A DNA stretch of 64,000 nt, from positions 1 through 64,000 of the forward strand of contig JAZGBI010000008.1 in the NCBI GenBank assembly GCA_036476315.1. Reading direction: 5' to 3'. Positions 10,201-17,163 of this stretch are shown piece after piece. Source of the DNA: Candidatus Neomarinimicrobiota bacterium (GTDB lineage Bacteria > Fidelibacterota > Marinisomatia > Marinisomatales > S15-B10). Position 1 is the stretch's first letter, and every line of letters starts with the position of its first letter. A model generated the notes under the pieces. That model was not told the DNA's origin. It was given only the letters and a program-made list of their open reading frames with translations, and ran no database searches. A program made the position numbers and the translations under genes.

Positions 10201-10414
10201 TCCTAAGATGATGACTGTGATTGTCATCATGGCGGCCCTCCTTCCGATCATGTGGGGACACGGGACAGGATCCCAGGTGATGAAACGAATTGCCACTCCC
10301 ATGGTGGGAGGCATGGTGACTTCCACGATCCTGACTCTTCTGGTCATCCCAACCATTTACTATTTGTGGAGGTCAGCAGGAATGAGAAGAGAAAACAAAA
10401 GGGAAGCCAGATGA
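7205..10414 (+). CDS. cusA: CusA-type heavy-metal RND efflux pump
   Basis: This 1069-residue inner-membrane RND transporter drives metal export with the proton gradient. The membrane motif IAIGAMVDAAIVMIENVHKH in TM4 carries the proton-relay Asp and Glu in the Cu/Ag-type (HME4) context. The segment FMPPLNEGDLLYMPTTDPGI followed by GKIGRAETATDPAPLSMIE matches CusA more closely than CzcA. Two sets of about six TM helices flank large periplasmic loops, and the length is normal. ATGA overlap with cusB; its own stop codon overlaps the next remnant frame. Strict substrate choice (Cu versus Ag) cannot be read from sequence. Confidence 0.92.
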   Translation: MIERIIEWSVNNRLIVILAVVFVIIGGFVAMSTTPLDAIPDLSDVQVIIFTEYSGQAPQVVEDQVTYPLTTAMLAVPYAKVVRGYSFFGLSFVYIIFEDGTDMYWARSRVLEYLNFVSGRLPQGVTPQLGPDATGVGWVYEYTVESDRHDLQQLRSIQDWYLRYQLMSVPGVSEVASIGGYVKQYQVEVDPNKLLAYNMPLNKVMMAIRRSNNDVGGKLIEMSETEFMVRGLGYIQSIDDLKGIPLGVDESGTPILLRNVSNIHLGPELRRGLAERDGVGEVVGGIIVMRYGENALEVIRSVREKIEALKTGLPEGVRILPAYDRSLLIERSIDNLKEKLLEESIVVALVSIIFLLHFRSSFVVIFTLPVGILISFLVMRYQGINANIMSLGGIAIAIGAMVDAAIVMIENVHKHIERRSGEVDHWQLILDASKEVGPALFYSLLIIAFSFMPVFTLQAQEGRLFKPLAYTKTYAMAASALLAITIVPVLMGYLIKGKIIPERKNPINRFLIRVYRPLVRFVLRFRKTTLVVAAAVLGLSVIPLKNIGSEFMPPLNEGDLLYMPTTDPGISITKSRELLQQTDKIIKTFPEVERVFGKIGRAETATDPAPLSMIETTITLKHEKEWPERKLLTRWYSSLNVPEWLHSALNWVWPERRAVTHEELVEELNASIQFPGLTNAWTMPIKTRIDMLSTGIKTPVGIKLMGANLDTLDALGARVQAIVQKLPGTLSVFADKVTGGNFLDFEISRSEAARYGLTVGDVQDIIQSAVGGINVSYTVEGLERYPINVRYSRELRDSITKLKRVIVPTPTGAQIPISQVAHIRIRKGAPVIKSENARNTGWLYVDLAGIDVGTYVKRAKVAVAEELTMPEGYSLVWSGQYEYMERAAKRLRIVVPVTLLIIFLLLFFNFKNVSESMIVMLSLPFSLVGGLWFMYILHYNMSVAVGVGFIALAGVAAETGVVMLIYLDHAYMRRRDRGQMKTMKDLYDAVMEGAVDRVRPKMMTVIVIMAALLPIMWGHGTGSQVMKRIATPMVGGMVTSTILTLLVIPTIYYLWRSAGMRRENKREAR

Positions 10415-10524
10415 AGGAGGTCAAAGCGTACATCCGGTGCTCCTTCTTGACTCAGCCTAACAGGCTACCTAGCGGTTTACCTGTCAGGTTGAATGTCGAT
10501 TCAACGAGGAGGCGAAGGATATGA
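10411..10524 (+). pseudogene. Probable remnant of a P-II-like regulator gene
   Basis: A 37-codon frame overlaps the cusA stop by ATGA and starts MKEVKAYIR, the usual N-terminus of P-II-like proteins that accompany metal RND pumps. After nine residues the similarity ends. The rest ([19 protein letters not shown]) is translated from an imperfect palindrome (CCTAACAGG against CCTGTCAGG, 10457-10489). A full P-II-like protein has about 100 residues. I infer loss of most of the gene by deletion or by capture of a palindromic element. The frame still ends 4 bases into copA, so it may couple translation of the two genes. Confidence 0.4.
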
Positions 10525-12800
10525 TAGACCCGGTTTGCGGAATGACAGTGTCTGAAGATGGTGCCGCGGGCTCATTTGTCCATGAGGACAAGACCTACCA
10601 TTTCTGTTCCGCCCACTGTCTGGAAAAGTTCAAGGAAAGTCCAGAGTCGTTCCTGGACGACAACGAAGAAGGGGAATCTGCCGAATCAACAGATGTTGAA
10701 TACACCTGCCCCATGCATCCTGAGATAGTCCAAGTGGGGCCGGGTGACTGTCCCATCTGTGGTATGGCGCTGGAGGTGAAGACAGTTACGCTTGAGGAGG
10801 AAAAGAATCCGGAGCTGGTGGACATGTCTCGCCGGTTTTGGGTGAGTGTGGTACTGACCTTGCCGCTTTTAATCTTGGTAATGTGGGAGATGTTCACTGC
10901 CGCTCGTTTGGTTCCCGTTTCGGTGGGGAAGTGGGTTCAACTGGTTCTGGCAACACCTGTTGTCCTGTGGGGCGGTAAACCGTTCTTTGAGCGCGGTTGG
11001 AAATCCGTCGTCCATCGAAGTCTCAATATGTTTACGCTGGTTGCGACCGGGACCGGTGTTGCGTACGTCTACAGTCTCATCGCGACACTGTTTCCACGGA
11101 TATTTCCAGACGCGTTTCGAGGTTCGGAGGGGGAGGTGGCCATATACTTCGAGGCGGCAGCGGTCATTACTACCCTTGTGCTGTTGGGTCAAGTGCTGGA
11201 GCTCAAGGCCAGGAGCAGGACAAGCAGTGCCATCAAAAATCTTCTGGGCTTGGCCCCCAAGACGGCAAGAATTGTGCGCGAGACCGGGGTAGAAGAGGAC
11301 CTCCCGCTTGAGGAGGTTAAACCGGGAGACAATCTGAGGGTGCGGCCTGGAGAAAAAGTGCCAGTGGACGGTGTCGTTCTGGAAGGAACGAGTAACATTG
11401 ACGAGTCTATGGTAACGGGTGAGCCGGTGCCTGTCAAGAAGAGAGGAGGAGACAGAGTCACGGGGGCCACCGTGAATCAGACGGGTTCATTCGTAATGAG
11501 GGCTGAACGTGTGGGAAGCGACACCCTTCTGGCTCAGATTGTAAAGATGGTGAGCGAAGCTCAGCGGAGCCGCGCCCCCATTCAGGGCTTGGCGGATAAA
11601 GTAGCCTCCTATTTTGTGCCAGCGGTGGTGGTTAGCAGTGCCCTAACATTCATTGTCTGGAGTTTGTTTGGACCCGAGCCTCGAATGGCTTACGCGTTAG
11701 TTAATGCGGTAGCCGTATTGATTATTGCCTGCCCCTGCGCCCTCGGTCTGGCAACACCTATGTCGATTATGGTGGGCACCGGTCGTGGAGCCACGGTAGG
11801 TGTCCTTATCAAGAATGCGGAAGCCCTGGAGACCATGGAAAAAGTGGACACGTTGGTGGTGGATAAGACAGGTACTCTAACAGAAGGAAAACCGAGACTG
11901 GTGACACTTGAAGCCGGAGATGCATACTCGCAAACTGAACTTCTGCAGTTGGTGGCGAGCCTTGAACAAGCCAGTGAACATCCTCTGGCAGCCGCCATCG
12001 TAGATGAGGCCAGAGATAAGGGCTTGGAACTGGCTCAGGTTAAAGATTTTGACTCGATCACGGGAAAAGGAGTGAGAGGGACGGTCAATGGTCAAGCTGT
12101 AGCTGTTGGAAATCGGAAATTACTCGAGGAATTGAACATTGAACCAGGTGACTATTCTGAAAAGGCAGAGGCGCTGAGGAAGAACGGAGAGACCGTCATG
12201 TTTATGGCAATCGATGGTAAAGCAGCTGGATTGTTGGGTGTCGCGGATCCCGTAAAGGAGACAACTCCGGAAGCAATCGAAGCACTGCGGAAAGATGGGA
12301 TCCATGTTGTGATGCTCACCGGGGATAACAGGACCACCGCCGAGGCGGTAGCAGAGAGCTTGGGGATTGATGAAGTCGAGGCGGAGGTGCTACCCGACAG
12401 AAAAAACGACGCGGTTAGAGATCTGAAAAAAGAAGGTCGGATGGTTGCTATGGCCGGCGATGGCATCAATGACGCTCCTGCTCTCGCCCAGGCACATGTT
12501 GGAATAGCCATGGGTACCGGAACCGATGTGGCTATGGAGAGTGCCGGTGTGACTCTAGTAAGGGGGGACCTGCAAGGGATTGTAAGGGCCAGACGTCTCA
12601 GCCGGGGAACCATGCGAAATATTCGTCAGAATCTCTTCTGGGCGTTTGTCTACAATTCCTTGGGTGTCCCTGTTGCCGCGGGTGTTCTTTATCCATTCTT
12701 TGGGATTTTGATGAGTCCCATTATTGCCGCAGCTGCCATGAGTTTCAGCTCGGTATCCGTAATTGGCAACGCCTTGAGGCTGAGGAGATTGAGATTATGA
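10521..12800 (+). CDS. copA: Copper-translocating P1B-type ATPase with YHS and heavy-metal-binding domains
   Basis: This 759-residue inner-membrane ATPase exports Cu(I)/Ag(I). Domain order is a YHS domain (residues 1-45, DPVCGM and [10 protein letters not shown]), a heavy-metal-binding domain (61-84, [20 protein letters not shown]), then the P1B core. Key motifs are the TGEPVP actuator, the intramembrane metal site CPC (around residue 405), the phosphorylation site [11 protein letters not shown] (around 448), SEHPLAAAI, and [11 protein letters not shown]. The last helices have YNSLG and MSFSSVS, the Tyr-Asn and Met-Ser-Ser signature of P1B-1 copper pumps. It lacks the usual N-terminal CxxC ferredoxin-like domain, which the YHS and metal-binding domains replace. 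Confidence 0.95.
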   Translation: MIDPVCGMTVSEDGAAGSFVHEDKTYHFCSAHCLEKFKESPESFLDDNEEGESAESTDVEYTCPMHPEIVQVGPGDCPICGMALEVKTVTLEEEKNPELVDMSRRFWVSVVLTLPLLILVMWEMFTAARLVPVSVGKWVQLVLATPVVLWGGKPFFERGWKSVVHRSLNMFTLVATGTGVAYVYSLIATLFPRIFPDAFRGSEGEVAIYFEAAAVITTLVLLGQVLELKARSRTSSAIKNLLGLAPKTARIVRETGVEEDLPLEEVKPGDNLRVRPGEKVPVDGVVLEGTSNIDESMVTGEPVPVKKRGGDRVTGATVNQTGSFVMRAERVGSDTLLAQIVKMVSEAQRSRAPIQGLADKVASYFVPAVVVSSALTFIVWSLFGPEPRMAYALVNAVAVLIIACPCALGLATPMSIMVGTGRGATVGVLIKNAEALETMEKVDTLVVDKTGTLTEGKPRLVTLEAGDAYSQTELLQLVASLEQASEHPLAAAIVDEARDKGLELAQVKDFDSITGKGVRGTVNGQAVAVGNRKLLEELNIEPGDYSEKAEALRKNGETVMFMAIDGKAAGLLGVADPVKETTPEAIEALRKDGIHVVMLTGDNRTTAEAVAESLGIDEVEAEVLPDRKNDAVRDLKKEGRMVAMAGDGINDAPALAQAHVGIAMGTGTDVAMESAGVTLVRGDLQGIVRARRLSRGTMRNIRQNLFWAFVYNSLGVPVAAGVLYPFFGILMSPIIAAAAMSFSSVSVIGNALRLRRLRL

Positions 12801-13156
12801 ACCGATATAAATTCGGGACAAGGCGTGAGACAGCCACCATTCTCGGGCGGATCCTGCCCGTTTTCGGTGTGGCCATCCTTATCCTCGGAATTTGGATCGG
12901 GGTCTTCCTCGAGAACCGGAACGAATCGGAGAAATCCGCGCAGTCGACGGCAGAGGTATTTGGAGCTACCACTATAGAGGTTGCTCGCGGATTTGTCTGT
13001 CCCTGCGGTTCATGCGGGGACGAAAGTTTGACCGTCTGTGTATGCCCCACGGCTCTGGAAGCCAAACGGTTTATTGAGGCCAACCTTAAGGAGGGACATA
13101 CACCGGCAGAAGTGGTGGAAATGGTTAAGAATGTGTACGGCCATTATAGAGGATAA
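12797..13156 (+). CDS. Membrane-anchored CcmH-like Cys-rich protein
   Basis: This 119-residue protein has one TM segment (residues 17-38) and a soluble C-terminal half. That half reads [22 protein letters not shown], then a helical tail with [20 protein letters not shown] and a terminal VYGHYRG. The arrangement (Cys motif followed by a three-helix region with EGxTPxEVVxxV..YG) resembles CcmH/NrfF of cytochrome c maturation. However, the Cys pattern is richer (CxCxxC...CxC) and the usual LxCP.C is altered. The ATGA overlap with copA ties it to metal export. A thiol-based copper chaperone or reductant role is inference. Confidence 0.75.
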   Translation: MNRYKFGTRRETATILGRILPVFGVAILILGIWIGVFLENRNESEKSAQSTAEVFGATTIEVARGFVCPCGSCGDESLTVCVCPTALEAKRFIEANLKEGHTPAEVVEMVKNVYGHYRG

Positions 13157-13236
13157 GAAAGGAGTGGCGAATGATGAATCGTCTCTCATTTCACAACGGA
13201 GTAATGTCGTATTGAAAAGGGAAGGAGAACCGCACC

Positions 13237-13540
13237 ATGAGCTACTATTTCAGTAAAATCCTGAACCTTCCCTTCGTTGAGACTCTGGACAGGACGTCCC
13301 TCCCTTCGCCCACAAGGCTCTGTGCAGGAGATTTCCGGGGGACGAGTGGAGGTAGCGGCCGTTGATCCCATAGCGTCGATGAAGGCAGTGGAAAACGAGG
13401 AGTTGGGTCCGATTGCCGGTGAGGTACAACAGAAATTGCGCAGTGGCATCAGTAACTTGCAGGGTAGGAACGGAAGAATTTGTCTGGATGTTGATACGGC
13501 ACCATTGTTAATATTCTTCCGAAGTTCCTCTCTTGAATGA
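13237..13540 (+). pseudogene. DUF302 gene with internal deletion and frameshift
   Basis: A good ribosome-binding site (GGAAGGAG) precedes ATG 13237, and the first residues, MSYYFSKILNLPFVETLDR, match the start of DUF302 proteins. The frame then stops at 13365. In the next frame, from about 13322, the C-terminal DUF302 segment continues as VQEISGGRVEVAAVDPIASM and AVENEELGPIAGEVQQKL, ending at 13540 after unrelated residues. Roughly the middle half of a normal DUF302 domain is missing. A tiny frame at 13171-13215 with its own ribosome-binding site may be another relic. DUF302 genes are commonly found with metal and sulfur redox genes. Confidence 0.7.
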
Positions 13541-13583
13541 TGTCAGACTAATGATTGTATAACGAAAGAGAGGGGAGAAGAAA

Positions 13584-13955
13584 ATGAAACGAGTTCACAT
13601 ACTTTTTGTTTCACTTTTGTGGGTGGGATTTTTCGCTTGCGCCCAAGAGAAGAAGGGAGAGGAAACCGAAGGGCCTCCAGCGGTCGCTGAAGAGCCCGCA
13701 GCCGAAGTAGCCCAAGGAGAAAAGATCATGTATTACACTTGCCCCATGGAAGCCCATAAGCATGTTCACTCTCAAGAGGCCGGGAATTGTCCGGACTGTG
13801 GAATGGACTTGGTGTCAGTGGTTCAAACTGACGGGACAGACTTCGAGTTCTACACCTGTCCCATGCCCGAGCACAGCCACGTACGTCACAGTGAACCTGG
13901 GGAGTGTGATGAATGTGGGATGAAACTGCTTCCCGTGAAGTTGGGAAAAACCTAA
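13584..13955 (+). CDS. Lipoprotein with two heavy-metal-binding domains
   Basis: This 123-residue protein has a lipoprotein signal (lipobox GFFA-C, Cys19) and an acidic Ala/Glu-rich linker. Two tandem heavy-metal-binding motifs follow: YTCPMEAHKHVHSQEAGNCP ending DCGMDLV near residues 52-80, and YTCPMPEHSHVRHSEPGECD ending ECGMKLL near residues 92-120. Each motif has an extra His pair compared with the standard YTCPMHP form. It would sit on the periplasmic face of a membrane and bind Cu or a similar ion (family knowledge plus inference). A ribosome-binding site (AGAGGGGAG) precedes the ATG. Confidence 0.85.
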   Translation: MKRVHILFVSLLWVGFFACAQEKKGEETEGPPAVAEEPAAEVAQGEKIMYYTCPMEAHKHVHSQEAGNCPDCGMDLVSVVQTDGTDFEFYTCPMPEHSHVRHSEPGECDECGMKLLPVKLGKT

Positions 13956-14010
13956 TTCCACCTGTCAGATCGGACGTAGGTTCTACATAGAGCGCATCTC
14001 TCCTGTCAAT

Positions 14011-15234
14011 TTGATGAGAAGTCGTTCTAGAGGATTACCACTCGCTGCGGTCCTTGTCATCGTTCTTGTCTCTTGTGGTGGGCCTTCTTTTGAAGTTTTT
14101 GAAATACCGTCTCCGGGTGATCCAGGGAGCCGCTACCCCATGCCGAGTGGCACTGAGGAGGAATCCCTCCTCTTGAGCTGGCTGGAGCCGGAGGGGGGAG
14201 ACACATATGCGGTGAAAATGACGGAACGGCTGGGTGAGTCCTGGGGACCTGTTCGAGATATATTCGAAGGTGACCGTCTCTTTGTCAACTGGGCGGATTT
14301 TCCATCAGTCTATCAGGTTAGCGGTGACACGTACGTTGCCCATTGGCTCCACATGAAAGGCGAGGCGTCCTATGAGTATGATATCCAGATCTCCCACTCC
14401 CTGGACCGGGGATTCAGTTGGTCTCAACCTATTTCGCCACACAGGGACAATGTCATTGCGGAGCATGGATTCCTGTCGTTTTTTGTATTCCCGTCCGGCT
14501 CCCTGGGCATGGTGTGGCTTGACGGGAGGAACACGAAGTTTGCTCCAGAGGCCAGGGGCAGCGACTCAGGTGACATGGCTCTTTTTGCCACAACTCTTTC
14601 CGGCGGCAGGGAACTGGGTCCGGAAGTATTGCTGGACGGGAGAGTGTGCGAATGCTGTCCCACTTCAGCATTAACCCTTGGAAAGACAACACTTGTTGCG
14701 TACCGGGATCGTAGCGCAGAGGAAGTTCGCAATATTCAAATTGTGAGCCATGCTGACGGTTTTTGGGGAAATCCGGTCACCGTTCACGATGACGGGTGGA
14801 AGATCCCGGGCTGTCCCGTAAACGGTCCCGCACTTGCAGGGGAAGATGATGTTCTGTCTGTCGCTTGGTTTACCGCTCCGGGTGGTGATGCACAGGTGAA
14901 CGTGGCATTTTCCTTTGACCATGGTGCAACATTCGGAGAGCCTGTTAGGGTCGATGGTGGATATCCTTTGGGGCGGGTAGACCTTGAATGGATTCAGGAC
15001 AGTGCTCTTGTAAGTTGGGTTGAACTGTCTGGTGACACGGGAAGGGTCATGGTCAGAACTGTTTCAACAGATGGAAGGTTGTCTTCAGAAAGGATTGTGG
15101 GGACCATCGACCCCGAGCGAGGAAGCGGAATTCCCAGGATGGTTCGCCTCGGGGACTGGGTTTACGTGGCGTGGACATTCCAGGACACACCAACTGGTTT
15201 GGTGATCAAACGGTTTCAACTGTCCATGCATTAG
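14011..15234 (+). CDS. Sialidase-like (Asp-box) lipoprotein
   Basis: This protein of 406-407 residues starts at TTG 14011 or ATG 14014; neither has a strong ribosome-binding site. A lipobox (VLVS-C) is followed by a beta-propeller with Asp-box repeats (SHSLDRGFSW, SFDHGATFGE) of the BNR/sialidase fold. It contains a distinctive Cys cluster, GRVCECCPTSA, near residue 210, which may bind metal or form disulfides. The catalytic sialidase Arg triad and FRIP motif are not obvious, so enzymatic activity is doubtful. Its place at the end of the copper island suggests a link to metal handling, but that is only context. Confidence 0.7.
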   Translation: MMRSRSRGLPLAAVLVIVLVSCGGPSFEVFEIPSPGDPGSRYPMPSGTEEESLLLSWLEPEGGDTYAVKMTERLGESWGPVRDIFEGDRLFVNWADFPSVYQVSGDTYVAHWLHMKGEASYEYDIQISHSLDRGFSWSQPISPHRDNVIAEHGFLSFFVFPSGSLGMVWLDGRNTKFAPEARGSDSGDMALFATTLSGGRELGPEVLLDGRVCECCPTSALTLGKTTLVAYRDRSAEEVRNIQIVSHADGFWGNPVTVHDDGWKIPGCPVNGPALAGEDDVLSVAWFTAPGGDAQVNVAFSFDHGATFGEPVRVDGGYPLGRVDLEWIQDSALVSWVELSGDTGRVMVRTVSTDGRLSSERIVGTIDPERGSGIPRMVRLGDWVYVAWTFQDTPTGLVIKRFQLSMH

Positions 15235-15291
15235 TCTGGATTTTCCATTCCATCCGGGTGCTCCAACTCATCCAGAAACAACATTTTTTCC

Positions 15292-15320
15292 TTGACATTT
15301 ACTCGAAATCTGGCTACCAT
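15292..15320 (+). promoter_or_regulatory. Strong sigma-70-like promoter of the small-membrane-protein locus
   Basis: A perfect -35 hexamer TTGACA (15292-15297), a 17-base spacer and TACCAT (15315-15320). Transcription would start near 15327, leaving a 5' untranslated region of about 190 bases before the ATG at 15516. That is unusually long for this compact genome. The leader contains a GGTGGTCACC palindrome near 15480 and no open frame that I recognise. Confidence 0.6.
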
Positions 15321-15515
15321 TACTCTCGAGTTGGGGTTATTGATCTCGGAGCGATTAAGAGCTCAAGTTCATACCAACGCTAGAGTTTCGAAATACACTG
15401 ATCAATCTTCCGCAGGGCAGAATTCTTTGAACACCAAGGAGTCTTGGTTGTGTTAAGTCTTGTTGCCCAGACGGGGGGGTGGTCACCGCTGTCCAATTAA
15501 GTAGGAGGAATTACT

Positions 15516-15737
15516 ATGGCTAGCATCCAGGCGACGTTCTCCACGATCACCGGTTGGGCGAAGGAGATTGTTAACCTTCTATTGGCATTGGCGCTAATCT
15601 TTCTCGCCGTGGATCTTCTTTTCGGCGAGACCACGGGGATTATCGACAATGTTGCCGATCTGATTTCCAGCTTCATCGACTGGGGCGTCGTGGGACTGAT
15701 TTCCTTTATTGTTTTTCTGGCGATATACAGGTCGTAA
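15516..15737 (+). CDS. Small two-helix membrane protein, paralogue A
   Basis: This 73-residue protein starts MASIQATFSTITGWAKEI. It has one hydrophobic helix at about residues 19-36 and a second at about 57-71, separated by an amphipathic loop ETTGIIDNVADLISSF. The C-terminus is basic (IYRS). The ribosome-binding site is excellent (GTAGGAGGAATTACT-ATG). It aligns without gaps to the 73-residue protein encoded 144 bases downstream, with about 32 identical positions including MASI, TGW, the D.LF..TT core, SF and GVVGLI. I recognise no described family. Inner-membrane location is inferred. Confidence 0.75.
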   Translation: MASIQATFSTITGWAKEIVNLLLALALIFLAVDLLFGETTGIIDNVADLISSFIDWGVVGLISFIVFLAIYRS

Positions 15738-15750
15738 AGTTGGTTGCATA

Positions 15751-15782
15751 GTCCGTTTGTCCCCTCGTTTGAGGGGATGGAC
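15751..15782 (+). terminator. Hairpin between the two paralogues
   Basis: CCCCTC (15761-15766), loop GTTT, GAGGGG (15771-15776), extended by outer GTCC/GGAC arms. It is followed only by CTTTATTTCT rather than a clean T-run. It could be a partial terminator or a processing/stability hairpin that sets different levels of the two proteins. Confidence 0.4.
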
Positions 15783-15880
15783 CTTTATTTCTGGATAGAC
15801 AACAGGATCCAAACCTGCCATTTGTATGGTATGGTGAGGCGTCCGAGAGTATTGTCGTTAACAATGAGGGGGATTCACAT

Positions 15881-16102
15881 ATGGCATCAATAAGGGAGAC
15901 CATGAAAAACACCACAGGATGGTTGAGGGATATCTTTGACTTGGCCGTTGCTTTCATCTTGCTCTTTGTGGTAATCGACATTCTGTTTCCTGATACGACA
16001 AATGTGATAAATAACCTTGGTGAAATTGTGGGTAGTTTTGCGTCGGAGGGGGTTGTCGGGCTAATCGCTCTACTTTTCTTCCTTTGGATTTATAAGCGGT
16101 AG
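15881..16102 (+). CDS. Small two-helix membrane protein, paralogue B
   Basis: This 73-residue protein (MASIRETMKNTTGWLRDIFD...) has the same layout as the preceding paralogue. Helix one is at about residues 18-37, the loop is PDTTNVINNLGEIVGSF, and helix two is GVVGLIALLFFLWIY with a terminal KR. GAGGGGGATT supplies the ribosome-binding site. A strong terminator follows 40 bases downstream. Tandem duplication with equal length and conserved loop argues for selection on both copies. Function unknown. Confidence 0.75.
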   Translation: MASIRETMKNTTGWLRDIFDLAVAFILLFVVIDILFPDTTNVINNLGEIVGSFASEGVVGLIALLFFLWIYKR

Positions 16103-16144
16103 TTCAAGGTCCAGGCCGGCTACCGGCAATTGGGGTAACCTTTC

Positions 16145-16202
16145 AATCCCAATTCTGTTTCAGTCCCATCAAACGGGGTTGAAACAGAATTGGGATTTTT
16201 TT
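16145..16202 (+). terminator. Strong intrinsic terminator
   Basis: Two 18-base perfectly complementary arms (16145-16162 and 16180-16197, left arm AATCCCAATTCTGTTTCA) flank a 17-base loop and are followed by a T-run to 16202. It separates the small-protein locus from the yajC operon. Confidence 0.93.
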
Positions 16203-16283
16203 AGAAAGAAGATCACGGGCTAATGGCTTGATTTTCGACGGGGCCAGGTGTAACTTCGCGGCCGAAAAAGGAGGAACACAAAA

Positions 16284-16607
16284 GTGGATTTTTTATTCAG
16301 CCAGACGAATCAGACTCCCGGTGGAGGTGTATTTGGTTTCCTTCCTTTTATCCTGATCATGTTTATCATTTACTTCCTTATGATACGGCCCCAGATGAAA
16401 CAGCAACGCAAGAAAAAGGAGATGCTTCAGAATCTGAAGAAGGGAGACCGGGTCGTCACGGCGGGTGGAATTCTCGGAACGATCGCTGGATTTAAGGACA
16501 AGGACTCTGTTATTGTTCTGAACGTGGCTAAGAACGTCACACTCCATGTCACCAAATCATCCATTTCGGGTTTTGCCCAGAAAGAAGTGCCGCCAGGACA
16601 AAAGTGA
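16284..16607 (+). CDS. yajC: Sec translocase accessory subunit YajC
   Basis: This 107-residue single-TM inner-membrane protein associates with SecDF-YidC. The N-terminal helix FLPFILIMFIIYFLMIRPQM is followed by the family's KKKEMLQNLKKGDRVVTAGG and a small beta domain ending VTLHVTKSSISGF. The start is GTG at 16284, 9 bases after an AAGGAGG ribosome-binding site; no better ATG exists. It overlaps the deformylase frame by a few bases, the first of a long chain of overlapping housekeeping genes. Confidence 0.93.
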   Translation: MDFLFSQTNQTPGGGVFGFLPFILIMFIIYFLMIRPQMKQQRKKKEMLQNLKKGDRVVTAGGILGTIAGFKDKDSVIVLNVAKNVTLHVTKSSISGFAQKEVPPGQK

Positions 16608-17140
16608 TGACCGTTCTTCCCGTTGTGAAATACGGAGAAACGATCCTAAGGAAGAAAATGAGATCTGTCGAGGATATTTCCCAACTGTCAATCCTTGTGG
16701 ACGATATGTTTGACACCATGTATGAAGAAGATGGCATCGGTCTCGCGGCCAATCAGGTTAACGTCAATCTCAACCTCTGTGTCATTGACATTAGCCACAC
16801 GGAGGAATCTGATTCCCCGTTCGTCTTCATAAATGGGAAGATTCTGGAAAAGTGGGGGGAATCGGTCATGGAGGAAGGGTGTCTCAGTGTTCCGGGAATT
16901 CGAGTGGATGTCTCCCGTTCAGAAGGAATACGTTTTCGCTATGAAGATCTTTCAGGCGCCGATCATGAAGAGAAACTTGAGGGTTTGTTGGCACGAGTGA
17001 TCCAGCACGAGATGGACCACCTCAATGGCAGGCTCATTCTAGATCGCGTCAGTCCGGTCATCCGGAAGCAACTTAAGAATCAGCTCAGAGAGATTGCGAC
17101 TGCCAACCGGGACGAATCCGCCGAGCGGAAGACGGTTTAG
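16604..17140 (+). CDS. def: Peptide deformylase
   Basis: It removes the formyl group from nascent N-terminal methionine. All three metal-site motifs are present: GIGLAANQ (about residue 44), EGCLS (about 90) and QHEMDHL (about 134), which supply the Cys and two His Fe2+/Zn2+ ligands and the catalytic Glu. At 178 residues it is of normal length. Start is GTG 16604 or the adjacent ATG 16607; both overlap or abut the yajC stop. Coupling with fmt downstream is the classical def-fmt arrangement. Confidence 0.96.
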   Translation: MMTVLPVVKYGETILRKKMRSVEDISQLSILVDDMFDTMYEEDGIGLAANQVNVNLNLCVIDISHTEESDSPFVFINGKILEKWGESVMEEGCLSVPGIRVDVSRSEGIRFRYEDLSGADHEEKLEGLLARVIQHEMDHLNGRLILDRVSPVIRKQLKNQLREIATANRDESAERKTV

Positions 17141-17163
17141 TTTCCAAGAGTTCACAAAATCCC

